Of a DNA stretch of 64,000 nucleotides, positions 42,778 through 51,287 are shown piece after piece. Within the stretch, counting starts at the first letter, position 1. Every line of letters starts with the position of its first letter. Source of the DNA: Bacillus sp. AFS059628 (GTDB lineage: Bacteria > Bacillota > Bacilli > Bacillales > Bacillaceae_G); contig NZ_NVEC01000008.1 in assembly GCF_002571225.1 (NCBI RefSeq), positions 147,284-211,283 on the forward strand. The letters are read 5' to 3'. Both the position numbers and the translations under genes were made by a program. The notes under the pieces are model-generated. The model searched no databases. It was not told where the DNA came from and was given only the letters and a program-made list of their open reading frames with translations.

Positions 42778-42791
42778 GTTTCCAAGGAAAC
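42778..42791. promoter_or_regulatory. MarR operator, MFS side
   Basis: GTTTCCAAGGAAAC has perfect six-base arms around AA and lies 24 bases upstream of the MFS start. Confidence 0.75.
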
Positions 42792-42814
42792 CAAATGACA
42801 AGGAGGTTAACATA

Positions 42815-43996
42815 ATGAAAAAATCCAAGCTACATTTCATTTTATATGTTGTCTGTATGAGTGCCTTACTCGGTTCCTTCGCTCAAAATATTTACACGCC
42901 TATCTTGCCCATGATTCAAGATTCTTTTCACACTTCTCTTTATCTTGTAAATGTAACAGTTTCCCTTTTCACATTCGTTCTTGCGATTATGCAGCTCATA
43001 TATGGACCTTTCATTGATACAAAAGGGAGAAAATCTGTCCTTATTCCTAGTTTGATCATTAGTACAATCGGTTCAATCGGATGCGCTCTTTCGGCGAACG
43101 TTTATTTATTTCTGTTTTTTAGGACAGTTCAAGCTATAGGAATAGCGGCTATACCTGTAGTCGCAGCAACGATTATTGGCGATTTATTTGAAGGAAAAGA
43201 ACGAGGAGAAGCAATGAGCCTTTATCAAATGTTACTTGCTCTCGCACCTGCGATTGGTCCCCTCATTGGTGGTTATCTCGGCAGTATAAACGGCCATGTA
43301 TCCGTATTTCTCTTTTTATCTATACTTGGCATTCTCTTATTAACGATAAACATTTCACTACTTCCAGAAACAAAACCAACTGTAAGTAAGCAACCGCAAT
43401 CAAAAAAGAATCACTGGTTTATCTTAAAAAATAAAACTGGATTTTCTATTACTCTTATTGGCTTTATTCAATTTTGTATTTACTTTTGTTTCCTCGTTTT
43501 CTTACCGAGTATTTTAACGAATTTATTTCACTTAACTGCAAGTGCAATTGGTCTTATGTTTGTACCGATGTCCCTTTCTATTATGTTAGGAAGTTATTAC
43601 TTCAAGCTTTTACAAAAGCACCTCACAACAAAACAAGCTTTATTCATTACTAGTTTCTTCAATATTATATGTGTCACTTTATTCTCTTTCACATATAGCA
43701 TCAATATCCCATTCATTATTATCGTTACATCTTTGTACGGTTTTAGTATGGGACTTTCTATGCCAACACACACTACTTTATTAACAGAAGAATTCGTACA
43801 AGAACGCGCAACTGCTATCGGTATGTACAACTTTATGCGCTATCTCGGTATGGGCACAGGGCCACTTATAGGTGGATTTCTTGTATTTAATCAAAATTAC
43901 TTTTGGATTTTCTTCCTAGGTGCAATTATGTTTCTACTCATAATCTTATATGCGATGAGAATGCTACGCTTCCCTGCCACACAAAAGGCAAAATAG
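42815..43996 (+). CDS. MFS multidrug transporter
   Basis: This 393-residue, twelve-helix transporter of the DHA1 (Bcr/CmlA-like) type opens with SFAQNIYTPILPMIQDSFHTSLYLVNVTVS. It contains the motif GPFIDTKGRKSVLIPSL between helices 2 and 3 and the helix-5 motif APAIGPLIGGYLG, characteristic of antiporters. It probably exports a toxic compound recognised by the adjacent MarR protein. ATG 42815 follows AAGGAGG. Confidence 0.87.
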   Translation: MKKSKLHFILYVVCMSALLGSFAQNIYTPILPMIQDSFHTSLYLVNVTVSLFTFVLAIMQLIYGPFIDTKGRKSVLIPSLIISTIGSIGCALSANVYLFLFFRTVQAIGIAAIPVVAATIIGDLFEGKERGEAMSLYQMLLALAPAIGPLIGGYLGSINGHVSVFLFLSILGILLLTINISLLPETKPTVSKQPQSKKNHWFILKNKTGFSITLIGFIQFCIYFCFLVFLPSILTNLFHLTASAIGLMFVPMSLSIMLGSYYFKLLQKHLTTKQALFITSFFNIICVTLFSFTYSINIPFIIIVTSLYGFSMGLSMPTHTTLLTEEFVQERATAIGMYNFMRYLGMGTGPLIGGFLVFNQNYFWIFFLGAIMFLLIILYAMRMLRFPATQKAK

Positions 43997-44022
43997 AGAC
44001 CTGCAGATGGTCTCTATTTTAA
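43989..44022. terminator. Bidirectional terminator
   Basis: AAAATAGAGACC / GGTCTCTATTTT with loop TGCAGAT overlaps the ends of both convergent genes. Confidence 0.88.
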
Positions 44023-45173
44023 ACCCGTTGATCCGCAACGATATGAATATCAATATACTTCGTTTGCCTCATAATTTCATTTACAATTGAACCTTTTCGA
44101 ATTTCTTCCCAACGTGTTCTCGCCGATTGTCCAAGTAAAATTTGCGTTACTTGTAATCTTTTCGCGACTTCAATAATAACATCCGCTGGCTTCCTTCCTT
44201 TGGCCTCTTCTAAAACAAAACTCGCATCAAATTGATTCGTTAGCGACTTCCACTCTTCAATTGTTTGCTTTTTCCCTGCTGAAAGAGAATCTATATTTTC
44301 CCTTTCAACGTTTAATACATATAATTCAGCGTTTAACCGATCAGCCATGCGCCATCCCCGTCTTATTAATTTCTCCGCTGTTGAACTGTATTGTACACAA
44401 ACGAGAATTTTTTCTTTTACGCCAATCGGTTCTATTACTGTTTGGCTAATTTTCTCGTCCATATCATCTGCAACTTCTCGAAGTGATAATTCCCTAAGCG
44501 CTCCTAAATTATTAAGTGTAAAGAAGTTATGTAAGCTTTGCTGAATTTTTTCTTCTTTATATATCTTTCCGTCTATTAGTCTCTTCCTTAATACCTCAGG
44601 CGTTGCATCAACGAGCTGAATTTCATTTGCTTTTTGTAAAATAAAATCCGGAATACGTTCTCTTACTTTTACATTCGTAATTTGAGCTACAATATCATGA
44701 ACACTTTCTAAATGTTGAATATTAAACGCTGATAATACGGATATACCGGCATCTAACAATTCCTGTACATCCATATAACGTTTCTTATTTTTAGATCCAG
44801 GAATATTACTATGCGCGAGTTCATCCACAACAACGACCTCGGGGGCACGTTTTATAATTCCTTCCACGTCTAGTTCATAAAATACTTTCCCTTTATAATC
44901 TATTTCTTTTAAAGGAACTTGTTCTAAATCAGCAATTGCATCTTCTGTCTCTTTTCTCCCGTGCGTTTCAATTAAACCAATTACAATATCCGTACCATCC
45001 TTTTTCATCTCTCTAGCATCATAGAGCATTTTATAACTTTTCCCTACCCCTGGAGCCGCTCCTACATATAGCTTTAACTTCCCGCGATTTTGCTGCCGGA
45101 TATATTCTAAATATTCCTCTGGCGTTCGCCTTTGAAAAGTTGGTTTATAGTCATCCGCATACAAAACACTCAC
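44019..45173 (-). CDS. kdpD: Truncated KdpD: sensor and USP domains without kinase
   Basis: The 384-residue protein carries only the N-terminal KdpD domain (Walker A GAAPGVGKS, residues 38-46; IIVDELAHSN-like VVVDELAHSNIPGS) and a universal-stress-protein domain (about 245-380). The transmembrane, GAF and histidine-kinase parts of a normal KdpD (about 900 residues) are absent and no kdpE lies beside it. It cannot act as a sensor kinase; it may bind c-di-AMP or ATP through the USP domain, as KdpD does in S. aureus. The start is GTG at 45173, but TTG 45164 is possible. A hairpin separates it from kdpC. Confidence 0.88.
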   Translation of the reverse strand: MSVLYADDYKPTFQRRTPEEYLEYIRQQNRGKLKLYVGAAPGVGKSYKMLYDAREMKKDGTDIVIGLIETHGRKETEDAIADLEQVPLKEIDYKGKVFYELDVEGIIKRAPEVVVVDELAHSNIPGSKNKKRYMDVQELLDAGISVLSAFNIQHLESVHDIVAQITNVKVRERIPDFILQKANEIQLVDATPEVLRKRLIDGKIYKEEKIQQSLHNFFTLNNLGALRELSLREVADDMDEKISQTVIEPIGVKEKILVCVQYSSTAEKLIRRGWRMADRLNAELYVLNVERENIDSLSAGKKQTIEEWKSLTNQFDASFVLEEAKGRKPADVIIEVAKRLQVTQILLGQSARTRWEEIRKGSIVNEIMRQTKYIDIHIVADQRV

Positions 45174-45193
45174 AACCTTTCTTTTGAAACAAC

Positions 45194-45222
45194 GCTACCT
45201 CAATCCGTTAGATTGAGGTAGC
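45194..45222 (-). terminator. Hairpin between kdpC and kdpD
   Basis: GCTACCTCAATC / GATTGAGGTAGC form a perfect 12-bp stem. On the minus strand the tail is GTTGTTTC, only partly U-rich, so partial termination or mRNA processing is likely. Confidence 0.6.
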
Positions 45223-45229
45223 ACTGTTA

Positions 45230-45811
45230 CTATTTCATTAATTTCTGTAATTCTAAATTTAACTTTAAGACGTTCACGCGGTTCTCTCCAAATAAGCCAA
45301 GTGCCGCACCTTCCGTTTGATCCTTAATCAATTGATCTAGCATTTCTTTCGGAATTTTCGTTAATTTTGAGATGCGATCCACCTGTACAGAAGCGGCCTG
45401 TGGGCTAATGTCAGGATCAAGCCCTGAACCTGAATTCGTCACTAAATCAATTGGTACTTCTGTCACTGGAAAAGCCCGGTTTTGTTTCTTCCATTCTTCA
45501 ATACTTTTCTCTACTCGTTTCTCTAAATCTGGATTAGACGGTGCATAGTTATTGGAACCAGATGCTTCTGCCTTATATTCAATACTAGAAACACGCCCAT
45601 GAAAATAACGTGGGTCTGTGAAATTTTGACCAATTAATTTAGAACCAATCACTTCATTTTTATCATTATATATTAGACTTCCATCCGCATTATCCTTCAT
45701 TACCGCTTGTGCAATACCAGTTACAATAAGTGGGTATACAAGGCCACACAACACTAAAAATGTAAAAGTAATCCGGATGATTGGTGATAGTATACTTTGT
45801 TTCTTCGCCAT
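45230..45811 (-). CDS. kdpC: K+-transporting ATPase subunit C
   Basis: The 193-residue KdpC has one N-terminal membrane helix ([23 protein letters not shown]) and the periplasmic-type domain with [35 protein letters not shown] and the terminal [17 protein letters not shown]. It stabilises the KdpFABC complex. ATG 45811 follows GAGGGGAAAAAG. It lies 16 bases after kdpB. Confidence 0.96.
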   Translation of the reverse strand: MAKKQSILSPIIRITFTFLVLCGLVYPLIVTGIAQAVMKDNADGSLIYNDKNEVIGSKLIGQNFTDPRYFHGRVSSIEYKAEASGSNNYAPSNPDLEKRVEKSIEEWKKQNRAFPVTEVPIDLVTNSGSGLDPDISPQAASVQVDRISKLTKIPKEMLDQLIKDQTEGAALGLFGENRVNVLKLNLELQKLMK

Positions 45812-45827
45812 CTTTTTCCCCTCTTCC

Positions 45828-47921
45828 TTATATAAACAAGCCGACAATTATATCAATTACTTTAATTCCAATGAACGGTACAATCACTCCGCCAAGTCCA
45901 TAAATAAGTAAGTTTCGGCCAAGTAGTGCATTCGAACTCATCGGTTTATATGCGATACCTTTCATCGCCAATGGAATAAGTAACGGAATAATAACAGCGT
46001 TAAATATTAATGCTGATAAAATCGCTGACAGTGGTGATGTTAGTTTCATAATGTTTAATTCTTCCATTTGCGGAATCGCAAGTGTAAACATTGCTGGAAT
46101 GATTGCAAAATATTTTGCGATATCATTCGCAATACTAAACGTCGTTAACGCACCACGCGTCATTAATAATTGCTTACCGATTCCTACAACCTCAATAATC
46201 TTTGTCGGATTCGAATCTAAATCAATCATATTCGCTGCTTCTTTTGCAGCTGTCGTCCCACTATTCATTGCTAATCCAACGTCAGCTTGCGCTAGTGCCG
46301 GAGCATCATTTGTACCATCACCTGTCATCGCTACAAGTTTCCCTTTATCTTGCTCTGCTTTAATAACTGCAATTTTATCTTCTGGCTTACACTCAGCAAC
46401 AAATTCATCTACTCCAGCTTCTTTTGCAATGGTTGCTGCTGTTAATGGATTATCACCCGTACACATAACCGTTTTAATCCCCATTTGACGCAATTGTTCA
46501 AAACGTTCACGCATACCAGGTTTTACTGTATCTTTTAAATAGATTAAACCGTAAATACGATTATCCACTGCAACTACAAGTGGTGTCCCACCCTCTTTTG
46601 AAATGAGATCTGCTTTTTGATTTACATCTTTCGGAATCGTTCCGCCTTGTGACCTAACCCATTCAATCACGCTACCTACAGCACCTTTTCTCACTTTCGT
46701 TCCGTCTTGTAAATCGACACCACTCATTCTCGTTTCTGCTTTAAACGGAACAAACTCACCTTGTTCTGCAATTTCTCGATTATATGATATAGACTTCGTT
46801 TTTACATATTCGATAACTGATCGACCTTCTGGTGTTTCATCTAAAACTGAGCTAATAGCTGCCCATTTCCCTACTTGCTCAATCGTTTCATTTCCTACAG
46901 GTAATAATGTATGAGCCATGCGGTTCCCGAAAGTAATTGTACCTGTTTTATCTAAAATAATTGTATTAATATCTCCCGCAGCTTCTACTGCTTTCCCTGA
47001 CATCGCTAACACATTAAACTTCGTCACCCGGTCCATCCCAGCAATACCAATCGCTGATAATAACCCACCAATTGTCGTTGGAATTAAACAAACTAACAAC
47101 GCAACAAGTACAGCTGTATCAATTTGAAATCCTAAATAGTTTGTAAAAATCGGTAACGTCACAACAACAATTAAGAAAATAAGAGTTAAGCTTGTTAATA
47201 CTGTATTTAAAGCAATCTCATTCGGCGTTTTTTGGCGAGCAGCGCCTTCTACTAACGAAATCATTTTATCAATAAATGATTCACCAGGATTACTCGTAAT
47301 AACAATCGTAATCTCATCACTGACGACCATCGTACCACCTGTTACGGAACAAAAATCACCGCCCGCTTCTTTTATAACAGGAGCCGATTCCCCTGTAATC
47401 GCAGATTCATCAACAGACGCTAACCCTTTTATAACTTCCCCATCACTTGGAATCATTTCTCCTTGTTTTACAATAACAACGTCACCTTTTCTCAAATCAG
47501 TTGCTGAAACTTGAACAATATCCCCATTTTCTTTTACAACATTTGCAAACACATCTTTCTTCGATTGTTTTAAAGAATCAGCTTGCGCTTTCCCCCGCCC
47601 TTCCGCTAACGCTTCTGCAAAGTTAGCAAATAAAACTGTAAATAAGAGAATGAGAGAAACTGTTATATTAAACCATCCTGGTACACTACTAGAATGACTT
47701 GGAAGAAACGATAAAATGAACGTAATGACAAACCCAATTTCTACAACGAACATAATTGGATTCTTTATCATAACTTTCGGATTCAATTTCGCAAAGGATT
47801 GTTTCATCGCATGTGTCACGATATCACGATCCATCGTTTTCGCTTGTCTAACTTCATCTTCTACCGCATGTATATGTGACTCATTTACTCTTTTTTCTTT
47901 TACTACTACCGGTCTCATCAT
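45828..47921 (-). CDS. kdpB: K+-transporting ATPase subunit B (P-type ATPase)
   Basis: This 697-residue P1A-type ATPase has the phosphorylation motif [13 protein letters not shown] (Asp324), TGES in the actuator domain ([12 protein letters not shown]) and [12 protein letters not shown] in the hinge. It hydrolyses ATP to drive K+ uptake through KdpA. Two adjacent ATG codons follow GGAGGG; the second (47918) has slightly better spacing. It lies 10 bases after kdpA. Confidence 0.97.
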   Translation of the reverse strand: MMRPVVVKEKRVNESHIHAVEDEVRQAKTMDRDIVTHAMKQSFAKLNPKVMIKNPIMFVVEIGFVITFILSFLPSHSSSVPGWFNITVSLILLFTVLFANFAEALAEGRGKAQADSLKQSKKDVFANVVKENGDIVQVSATDLRKGDVVIVKQGEMIPSDGEVIKGLASVDESAITGESAPVIKEAGGDFCSVTGGTMVVSDEITIVITSNPGESFIDKMISLVEGAARQKTPNEIALNTVLTSLTLIFLIVVVTLPIFTNYLGFQIDTAVLVALLVCLIPTTIGGLLSAIGIAGMDRVTKFNVLAMSGKAVEAAGDINTIILDKTGTITFGNRMAHTLLPVGNETIEQVGKWAAISSVLDETPEGRSVIEYVKTKSISYNREIAEQGEFVPFKAETRMSGVDLQDGTKVRKGAVGSVIEWVRSQGGTIPKDVNQKADLISKEGGTPLVVAVDNRIYGLIYLKDTVKPGMRERFEQLRQMGIKTVMCTGDNPLTAATIAKEAGVDEFVAECKPEDKIAVIKAEQDKGKLVAMTGDGTNDAPALAQADVGLAMNSGTTAAKEAANMIDLDSNPTKIIEVVGIGKQLLMTRGALTTFSIANDIAKYFAIIPAMFTLAIPQMEELNIMKLTSPLSAILSALIFNAVIIPLLIPLAMKGIAYKPMSSNALLGRNLLIYGLGGVIVPFIGIKVIDIIVGLFI

Positions 47922-47931
47922 TTACCCTCCA

Positions 47932-49599
47932 TTACTTCAATGTAAGAAATTCTGCAATTGGGCCGAGTACTAACATTGGAAAGAATGTTAATGCACCGAC
48001 AATTACAATTGTTCCGATGAAAATGCCGCCAAATAAACTATTGTCCGTACGGAACGTTCCGACTGTTTCTGGCACAACCGTCTTTTCTTTCAAAGAAGCT
48101 GCAACAGCTAGCATCGTAATTAAACTGAAATAGCGCCCTAAAAACATAACTAAACCAGTTGTAATATTCCAAAACGGTGTATTATCCGCTAATCCTTCAA
48201 ATCCAGATCCATTATTCGCAGCTGACGATGTATATTCATATACTACTTGCGTTAAACCGTGGAAACCGGAATGAGAAATGGCATCCGTTCCTAAACTTGT
48301 TGAAAGAGCTAATGCTGAAAATCCTAAAATAAGCAGTGGATGAAATAGTATTGTTACCGCAATTAATTTCATTTCCTTACCTTCAATTTTCTTACCTAAA
48401 AACTCTGGTGTCCGTCCAACCATCAATCCAGATATAAAGACTGCGATAATCGCATACATAATAATGTTCACAAAGCCTGCTCCAACGCCGCCGTATACTG
48501 TATTTAACATCATATTTACGAGCGGTACTAACCCGCCAATTGGTGTTAACGTATCATGCATCGTATTCACGGCTCCGGTTTCAGCTGCTGTCGTCACTGT
48601 TGCGTATAGGGAAGAAAATACTGTTCCAAATCGTACTTCTTTTCCTTCCATACTTCCTTGTACATGCTGTATACCCAGTCCATTTAACGCTGGATTCCCA
48701 TGTAATTCAGATGTCGTAATCGTTATAAACCCTAGTAAAAACACCATAAATAGTGAAACGAAAAGGATACGCCCTTGCTTTTTATTGCCTACCATTCGTC
48801 CGTACGTAAACGGAAGTGCTGTTGGCAACAACATCATAAGCATCATTTGCAAAATATTACTCATTTGCCCTGGATTTTCGAAAGGATGTGTAGAGTTTGC
48901 TCCGAAAAATCCACCGCCGTTATTTCCAAGTTCCTTAATAGCTACGAATGATGCAACAGGCCCGCGTAAAATACTTTGTTTTGCGCCATCAATCGTTTGT
49001 GCCGTAACGGCACCTTCTAACGTTTGTGGTACACCAAGTGCGACAAAGACTAGTGCTGCAATACATGCGATAGGAAGAAATACTCTCGTTAATGCTCTCG
49101 TAAAATCAACGAAAAAGTTACCAAGTTCTTTTCCAGCAAGCCCTCTTATAAATGCCATAACGAGTGCTAACGTCGTTGCCGGTGCTGCAAACATTAAAAA
49201 TGTAATTCCAATTGATTGTGATAAATAAGATAAACCATTTTCACCGCTATAATGCTGTAAGTTTGTATCAGCCATAAAACTAATTGCTGTATTAAAAGCG
49301 AGCGTAGGCTCCATTCCTTCAATGTGTGCTGGATTTAATGGCAATACTCCTTGCAGTCTGAAAATGAAATATACGACAACAATCATAAATCCATTTAATA
49401 AAACTAATGATAGTGCGTACTGTTTCCACGTTTGATTGTATTCTTTTACACCCGTAATTTTAAAAATAAGTTTTTCAAAAGGCCCGAATACTTTATCTAG
49501 CTTTTTACTACCTTGAAAAGCTTTCTCTAAATAAATTCCCGTTGGCTTTGCCACAAGAATAAACAACAGCATTGTAATAACAACTGCGACCCAGATCAT
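47932..49599 (-). CDS. kdpA: K+-transporting ATPase subunit A
   Basis: The 555-residue channel-like subunit has ten helices. It carries selectivity-filter loops typical of KdpA, such as TNLQHYSGENGLSYLSQ, ELGNNGGGFFGANSTHPFENP, TETGAVN-like AAETGAVNTMHD and TSSAANNGSGFEG. It binds and conducts K+ at high affinity. The start is preceded by AGGGGGAGTC. It follows kdpF by 19 bases. Confidence 0.97.
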   Translation of the reverse strand: MIWVAVVITMLLFILVAKPTGIYLEKAFQGSKKLDKVFGPFEKLIFKITGVKEYNQTWKQYALSLVLLNGFMIVVVYFIFRLQGVLPLNPAHIEGMEPTLAFNTAISFMADTNLQHYSGENGLSYLSQSIGITFLMFAAPATTLALVMAFIRGLAGKELGNFFVDFTRALTRVFLPIACIAALVFVALGVPQTLEGAVTAQTIDGAKQSILRGPVASFVAIKELGNNGGGFFGANSTHPFENPGQMSNILQMMLMMLLPTALPFTYGRMVGNKKQGRILFVSLFMVFLLGFITITTSELHGNPALNGLGIQHVQGSMEGKEVRFGTVFSSLYATVTTAAETGAVNTMHDTLTPIGGLVPLVNMMLNTVYGGVGAGFVNIIMYAIIAVFISGLMVGRTPEFLGKKIEGKEMKLIAVTILFHPLLILGFSALALSTSLGTDAISHSGFHGLTQVVYEYTSSAANNGSGFEGLADNTPFWNITTGLVMFLGRYFSLITMLAVAASLKEKTVVPETVGTFRTDNSLFGGIFIGTIVIVGALTFFPMLVLGPIAEFLTLK

Positions 49600-49618
49600 A
49601 ATGAATGACTCCCCCTAA

Positions 49619-49699
49619 TTAAAACTTTTCCGGATTTAATAATGCATAGACTAAGTACACCGTAATTGCTGCAACAATAACCGATAAGACAATCATCAT
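49619..49699 (-). CDS. kdpF: KdpF small subunit
   Basis: This 26-residue hydrophobic peptide starts MMIVLSVIVAAITVYLVYAL and ends NPEKF, the usual KdpF pattern of one membrane helix followed by a Pro-Glu-(K/R)-F tail. It stabilises the KdpFABC complex. Its ATG overlaps the stop codon of a 34-residue frame upstream. A ribosome binding site (AAGAAGGGAAG) precedes it. Confidence 0.88.
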   Translation of the reverse strand: MMIVLSVIVAAITVYLVYALLNPEKF

Positions 49700-49800
49700 G
49701 ATTGCTTCCCTTCTTTCACAACTTTATCTGACCAACTTGCAAGACTTGCCATTGATGCGACTAACACAACAAAAATTCCGATCATTACAACATCTAACAT
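49696..49800 (-). CDS. 34-residue membrane peptide ahead of kdpF
   Basis: The start is ATG 49800, preceded by GAGGGGTAGCT at proper spacing. The peptide has one hydrophobic helix (residues 4-21, VVMIGIFVVLVASMASLA) and a charged tail (SDKVVKEGKQS). Its stop overlaps the kdpF start (ATGA), so it is translationally coupled. It lies just after the riboswitch terminator and is the first coding frame of the kdp transcript. I know no named family. A second small Kdp subunit or a leader peptide are both possible. Confidence 0.7.
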   Translation of the reverse strand: MLDVVMIGIFVVLVASMASLASWSDKVVKEGKQS

Positions 49801-49844
49801 AGCTACCCCTCACTCCCTTTTGTTAAAATTTACCACTAAAATAT

Positions 49845-49876
49845 TAAAAAAGAACACTGAGCTCTACTCAGTGTTC
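49845..49876 (-). terminator. Expression-platform terminator of the kdp riboswitch
   Basis: On the minus strand GAACACTGAG-TAGAG-CTCAGTGTTC is followed by TTTTTTAATATTTT. It lies between the c-di-AMP aptamer and the first kdp frame, as expected for ligand-induced termination. Confidence 0.88.
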
Positions 49877-49901
49877 AAAAAATGAACAACAAAAAGTAAA
49901 C

Positions 49902-50040
49902 CTCCTCTCTAAACGCTTACGAGGTTAGCTGTCGGATTCGGGCCTAAAGAGTAGCCCTACTTTCAAAACTGAAAGATTCACCCCAAGTGACGATGCACAA
50001 AATTGGTTCCCCCGCTCCATTTCTGGAACTCAGCGATTTT
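49902..50040 (-). ncRNA. c-di-AMP (ydaO/yuaA) riboswitch 1, kdp operon
   Basis: The minus strand has the conserved ydaO aptamer blocks in order: ATCGCTGAG, AATGGAGCGGGGGAACCAAT, TTGGGGTGAATC, GTAGGGCTACTC, CCGAATCCGACAGCTAACC and GTAAGCG. The terminator at 49845-49876 follows directly. High c-di-AMP should switch off kdp. A kdp-linked ydaO riboswitch is known in the B. cereus group, so the assignment is firm. Confidence 0.93.
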
Positions 50041-50079
50041 AGGTTTTTTTGGAAATTTTATGAATGATTTATGAGAGTA

Positions 50080-50108
50080 AATATACTCCTCTATATTTCA
50101 CTTGTAAA
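50080..50108 (-). promoter_or_regulatory. Promoter of the kdp riboswitch transcript
   Basis: On the minus strand TTTACA (50108-50103), 17 bases, TATATT (50085-50080). The start would be about 30 bases before the aptamer. Confidence 0.6.
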
Positions 50109-50237
50109 GAGGCAAATTACTAAAAATAAGAATATATATATCTGTTTAAACGCTTACATCATGTATTATTAATACTCTTTCATCTCTTTTCTCGTCTTTT
50201 CTTTCTTTTTCATAGAAATGATCTTTTAAATACGAAA

Positions 50238-50298
50238 TAAAAAGAGCGAATGATATGAAGTGCATAGCTTGTTGCACTTCGCATTCGCTCTTTTTTCA
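50238..50298 (-). terminator. Terminator of the second c-di-AMP unit
   Basis: AAAGAGCGAATG pairs with CATTCGCTCTTT around an inner GAAGTGCA / TGCACTTC stem, with T-runs both sides. It separates the two-gene unit from the kdp promoter. Confidence 0.9.
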
Positions 50299-50306
50299 CT
50301 CCCTAT

Positions 50307-50537
50307 TTATTCTCCTCGTAAAAAAGCACGTAAATTTCTCCCACGAATATAAACTTGTGACAATTCTGCATGTAGTTGCTCATATTCGATAACATCTGTT
50401 TTTAAATATAAAGCGTCTTTCGATGGCAATATGATATAGGGCCTTGGAAAAATAGGATCGAGCACCACCAATTCTTGAACTCGCTCTACCGATACCGCCC
50501 AACGATTCGCTATATCTCCTAGTAACAACACCTTCAT
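50307..50537 (-). CDS. 76-residue protein of the second c-di-AMP unit, HTH-like
   Basis: ATG 50537 follows GTGGGGGAAAAGAAG. The N-terminus LLLGDIANRWAVSVERVQEL looks like a helix-turn-helix of excisionase/MerR type, followed by PIFPRPYIILPSKDALYLKTDVIEYEQ, in which the same family places a wing. It may bind DNA. I do not recognise a named family. It lies 16 bases after the 128-residue gene and both share the second ydaO riboswitch leader. Confidence 0.7.
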   Translation of the reverse strand: MKVLLLGDIANRWAVSVERVQELVVLDPIFPRPYIILPSKDALYLKTDVIEYEQLHAELSQVYIRGRNLRAFLRGE

Positions 50538-50553
50538 CTTCTTTTCCCCCACC

Positions 50554-50940
50554 CTATTCAAAAAATAAAAAAGAAATATTATCACAATTCGTAAACACGA
50601 CAAATGTAGCTCCAATTGTTTCATAGAGCCTCGCTGGATATCGTTTATTTCTTGTAACAACAGTAATAGGTGCTTGAAAAGAAAAGCGAATATGTTCTGT
50701 AAAGAAGCTAACGATTGGAAGCTCATCACCTAGTAAAATCACCTTCTTAATACACTCACAAATACTAGTAAAATCCTGCTCCTGACTACAACTATACGTC
50801 CAATCAAATCCACAATTCCTAACTTCAGCCGCTATCTCTTCATTTGCTGTAAAAATAATTAACTCATGTTGAAATGCTACTAAATCTATTAGACTATTTA
50901 CCTTACTTTCTTCTCCAACACAAATAAGTGTTAATTCCAT
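50554..50940 (-). CDS. 128-residue protein behind c-di-AMP riboswitch 2, RCK-like
   Basis: ATG 50940 is preceded by AAGGAGGATGAGG. The product opens with a hydrophobic strand (ELTLICVGEESKVNSLIDL) and alternates strands and helices. It ends with ITVVTRNKRYPARLYETIGATFVVFT, a pattern weakly like the TrkA-N/RCK Rossmann domain of potassium channels, but without a clear GxGxxG loop. The family is unrecognised. Control by a c-di-AMP riboswitch next to kdp suggests a role in potassium or osmolyte balance; that part is inference. Confidence 0.7.
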   Translation of the reverse strand: MELTLICVGEESKVNSLIDLVAFQHELIIFTANEEIAAEVRNCGFDWTYSCSQEQDFTSICECIKKVILLGDELPIVSFFTEHIRFSFQAPITVVTRNKRYPARLYETIGATFVVFTNCDNISFLFFE

Positions 50941-51037
50941 GTACCTCATCCTCCTTAGCATAAAAGAAATCAAACATAGATTGATATTCCCCTATACTAA
51001 TCAGATCGATGAAGTGATGTATCCATCATGGCACCGT

Positions 51038-51176
51038 CCTCTCTCAAGACGCTTACGAAGTTAGCTGTCGGATTCGGACTTTGAGAGTAGCCCTACTTTC
51101 AAAATTGAAAGATTCACCCCTAGTGACACTTCACAAATTGGTTCCTCCGCTCCATATAATTGGACTCAGCGTATTA
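51038..51176 (-). ncRNA. c-di-AMP (ydaO/yuaA) riboswitch 2
   Basis: The minus strand carries the same aptamer blocks as riboswitch 1 in the same order: TATGGAGCGGAGGAACCAAT, TAGGGGTGAATC, GTAGGGCTACTC, CCGAATCCGACAGCTAAC and GTAAGCG. It lies about 100 bases before the 128-residue gene. No strong terminator follows; only a short ATCAA/TTGAT stem with TTCTTTT is seen, so the output mechanism is unclear. Confidence 0.92.
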
Positions 51177-51198
51177 CAAAAAATATATTCTGGCTGAT

Positions 51199-51227
51199 AT
51201 ATTACTCTTGTATTTGGAAAAAGTAAA
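51199..51227 (-). promoter_or_regulatory. Promoter of riboswitch 2 transcript
   Basis: On the minus strand TTTACT (51227-51222), 17 bases, TAATAT (51204-51199), starting near 51192, about 16 bases before the aptamer. Confidence 0.55.
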
Positions 51228-51231
51228 CAGA

Positions 51232-51262
51232 AAAAAAGTCAGTTATACAACTGACTTTTTTC
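51232..51262 (-). terminator. Terminator of the thiamine operon
   Basis: AAAAAGTCAGTT / AACTGACTTTTT with loop ATAC; near-symmetrical. A bcr1-type element lies between it and thiD. Confidence 0.88.
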
Positions 51263-51287
51263 CTACTTATACATGCGCTTTATTCAA

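Noticed and set aside
48464-49228. 254-residue plus-strand frame opposite kdpA
   Set aside because: Antisense shadow; composition follows reversed kdpA codons, with no start signal.
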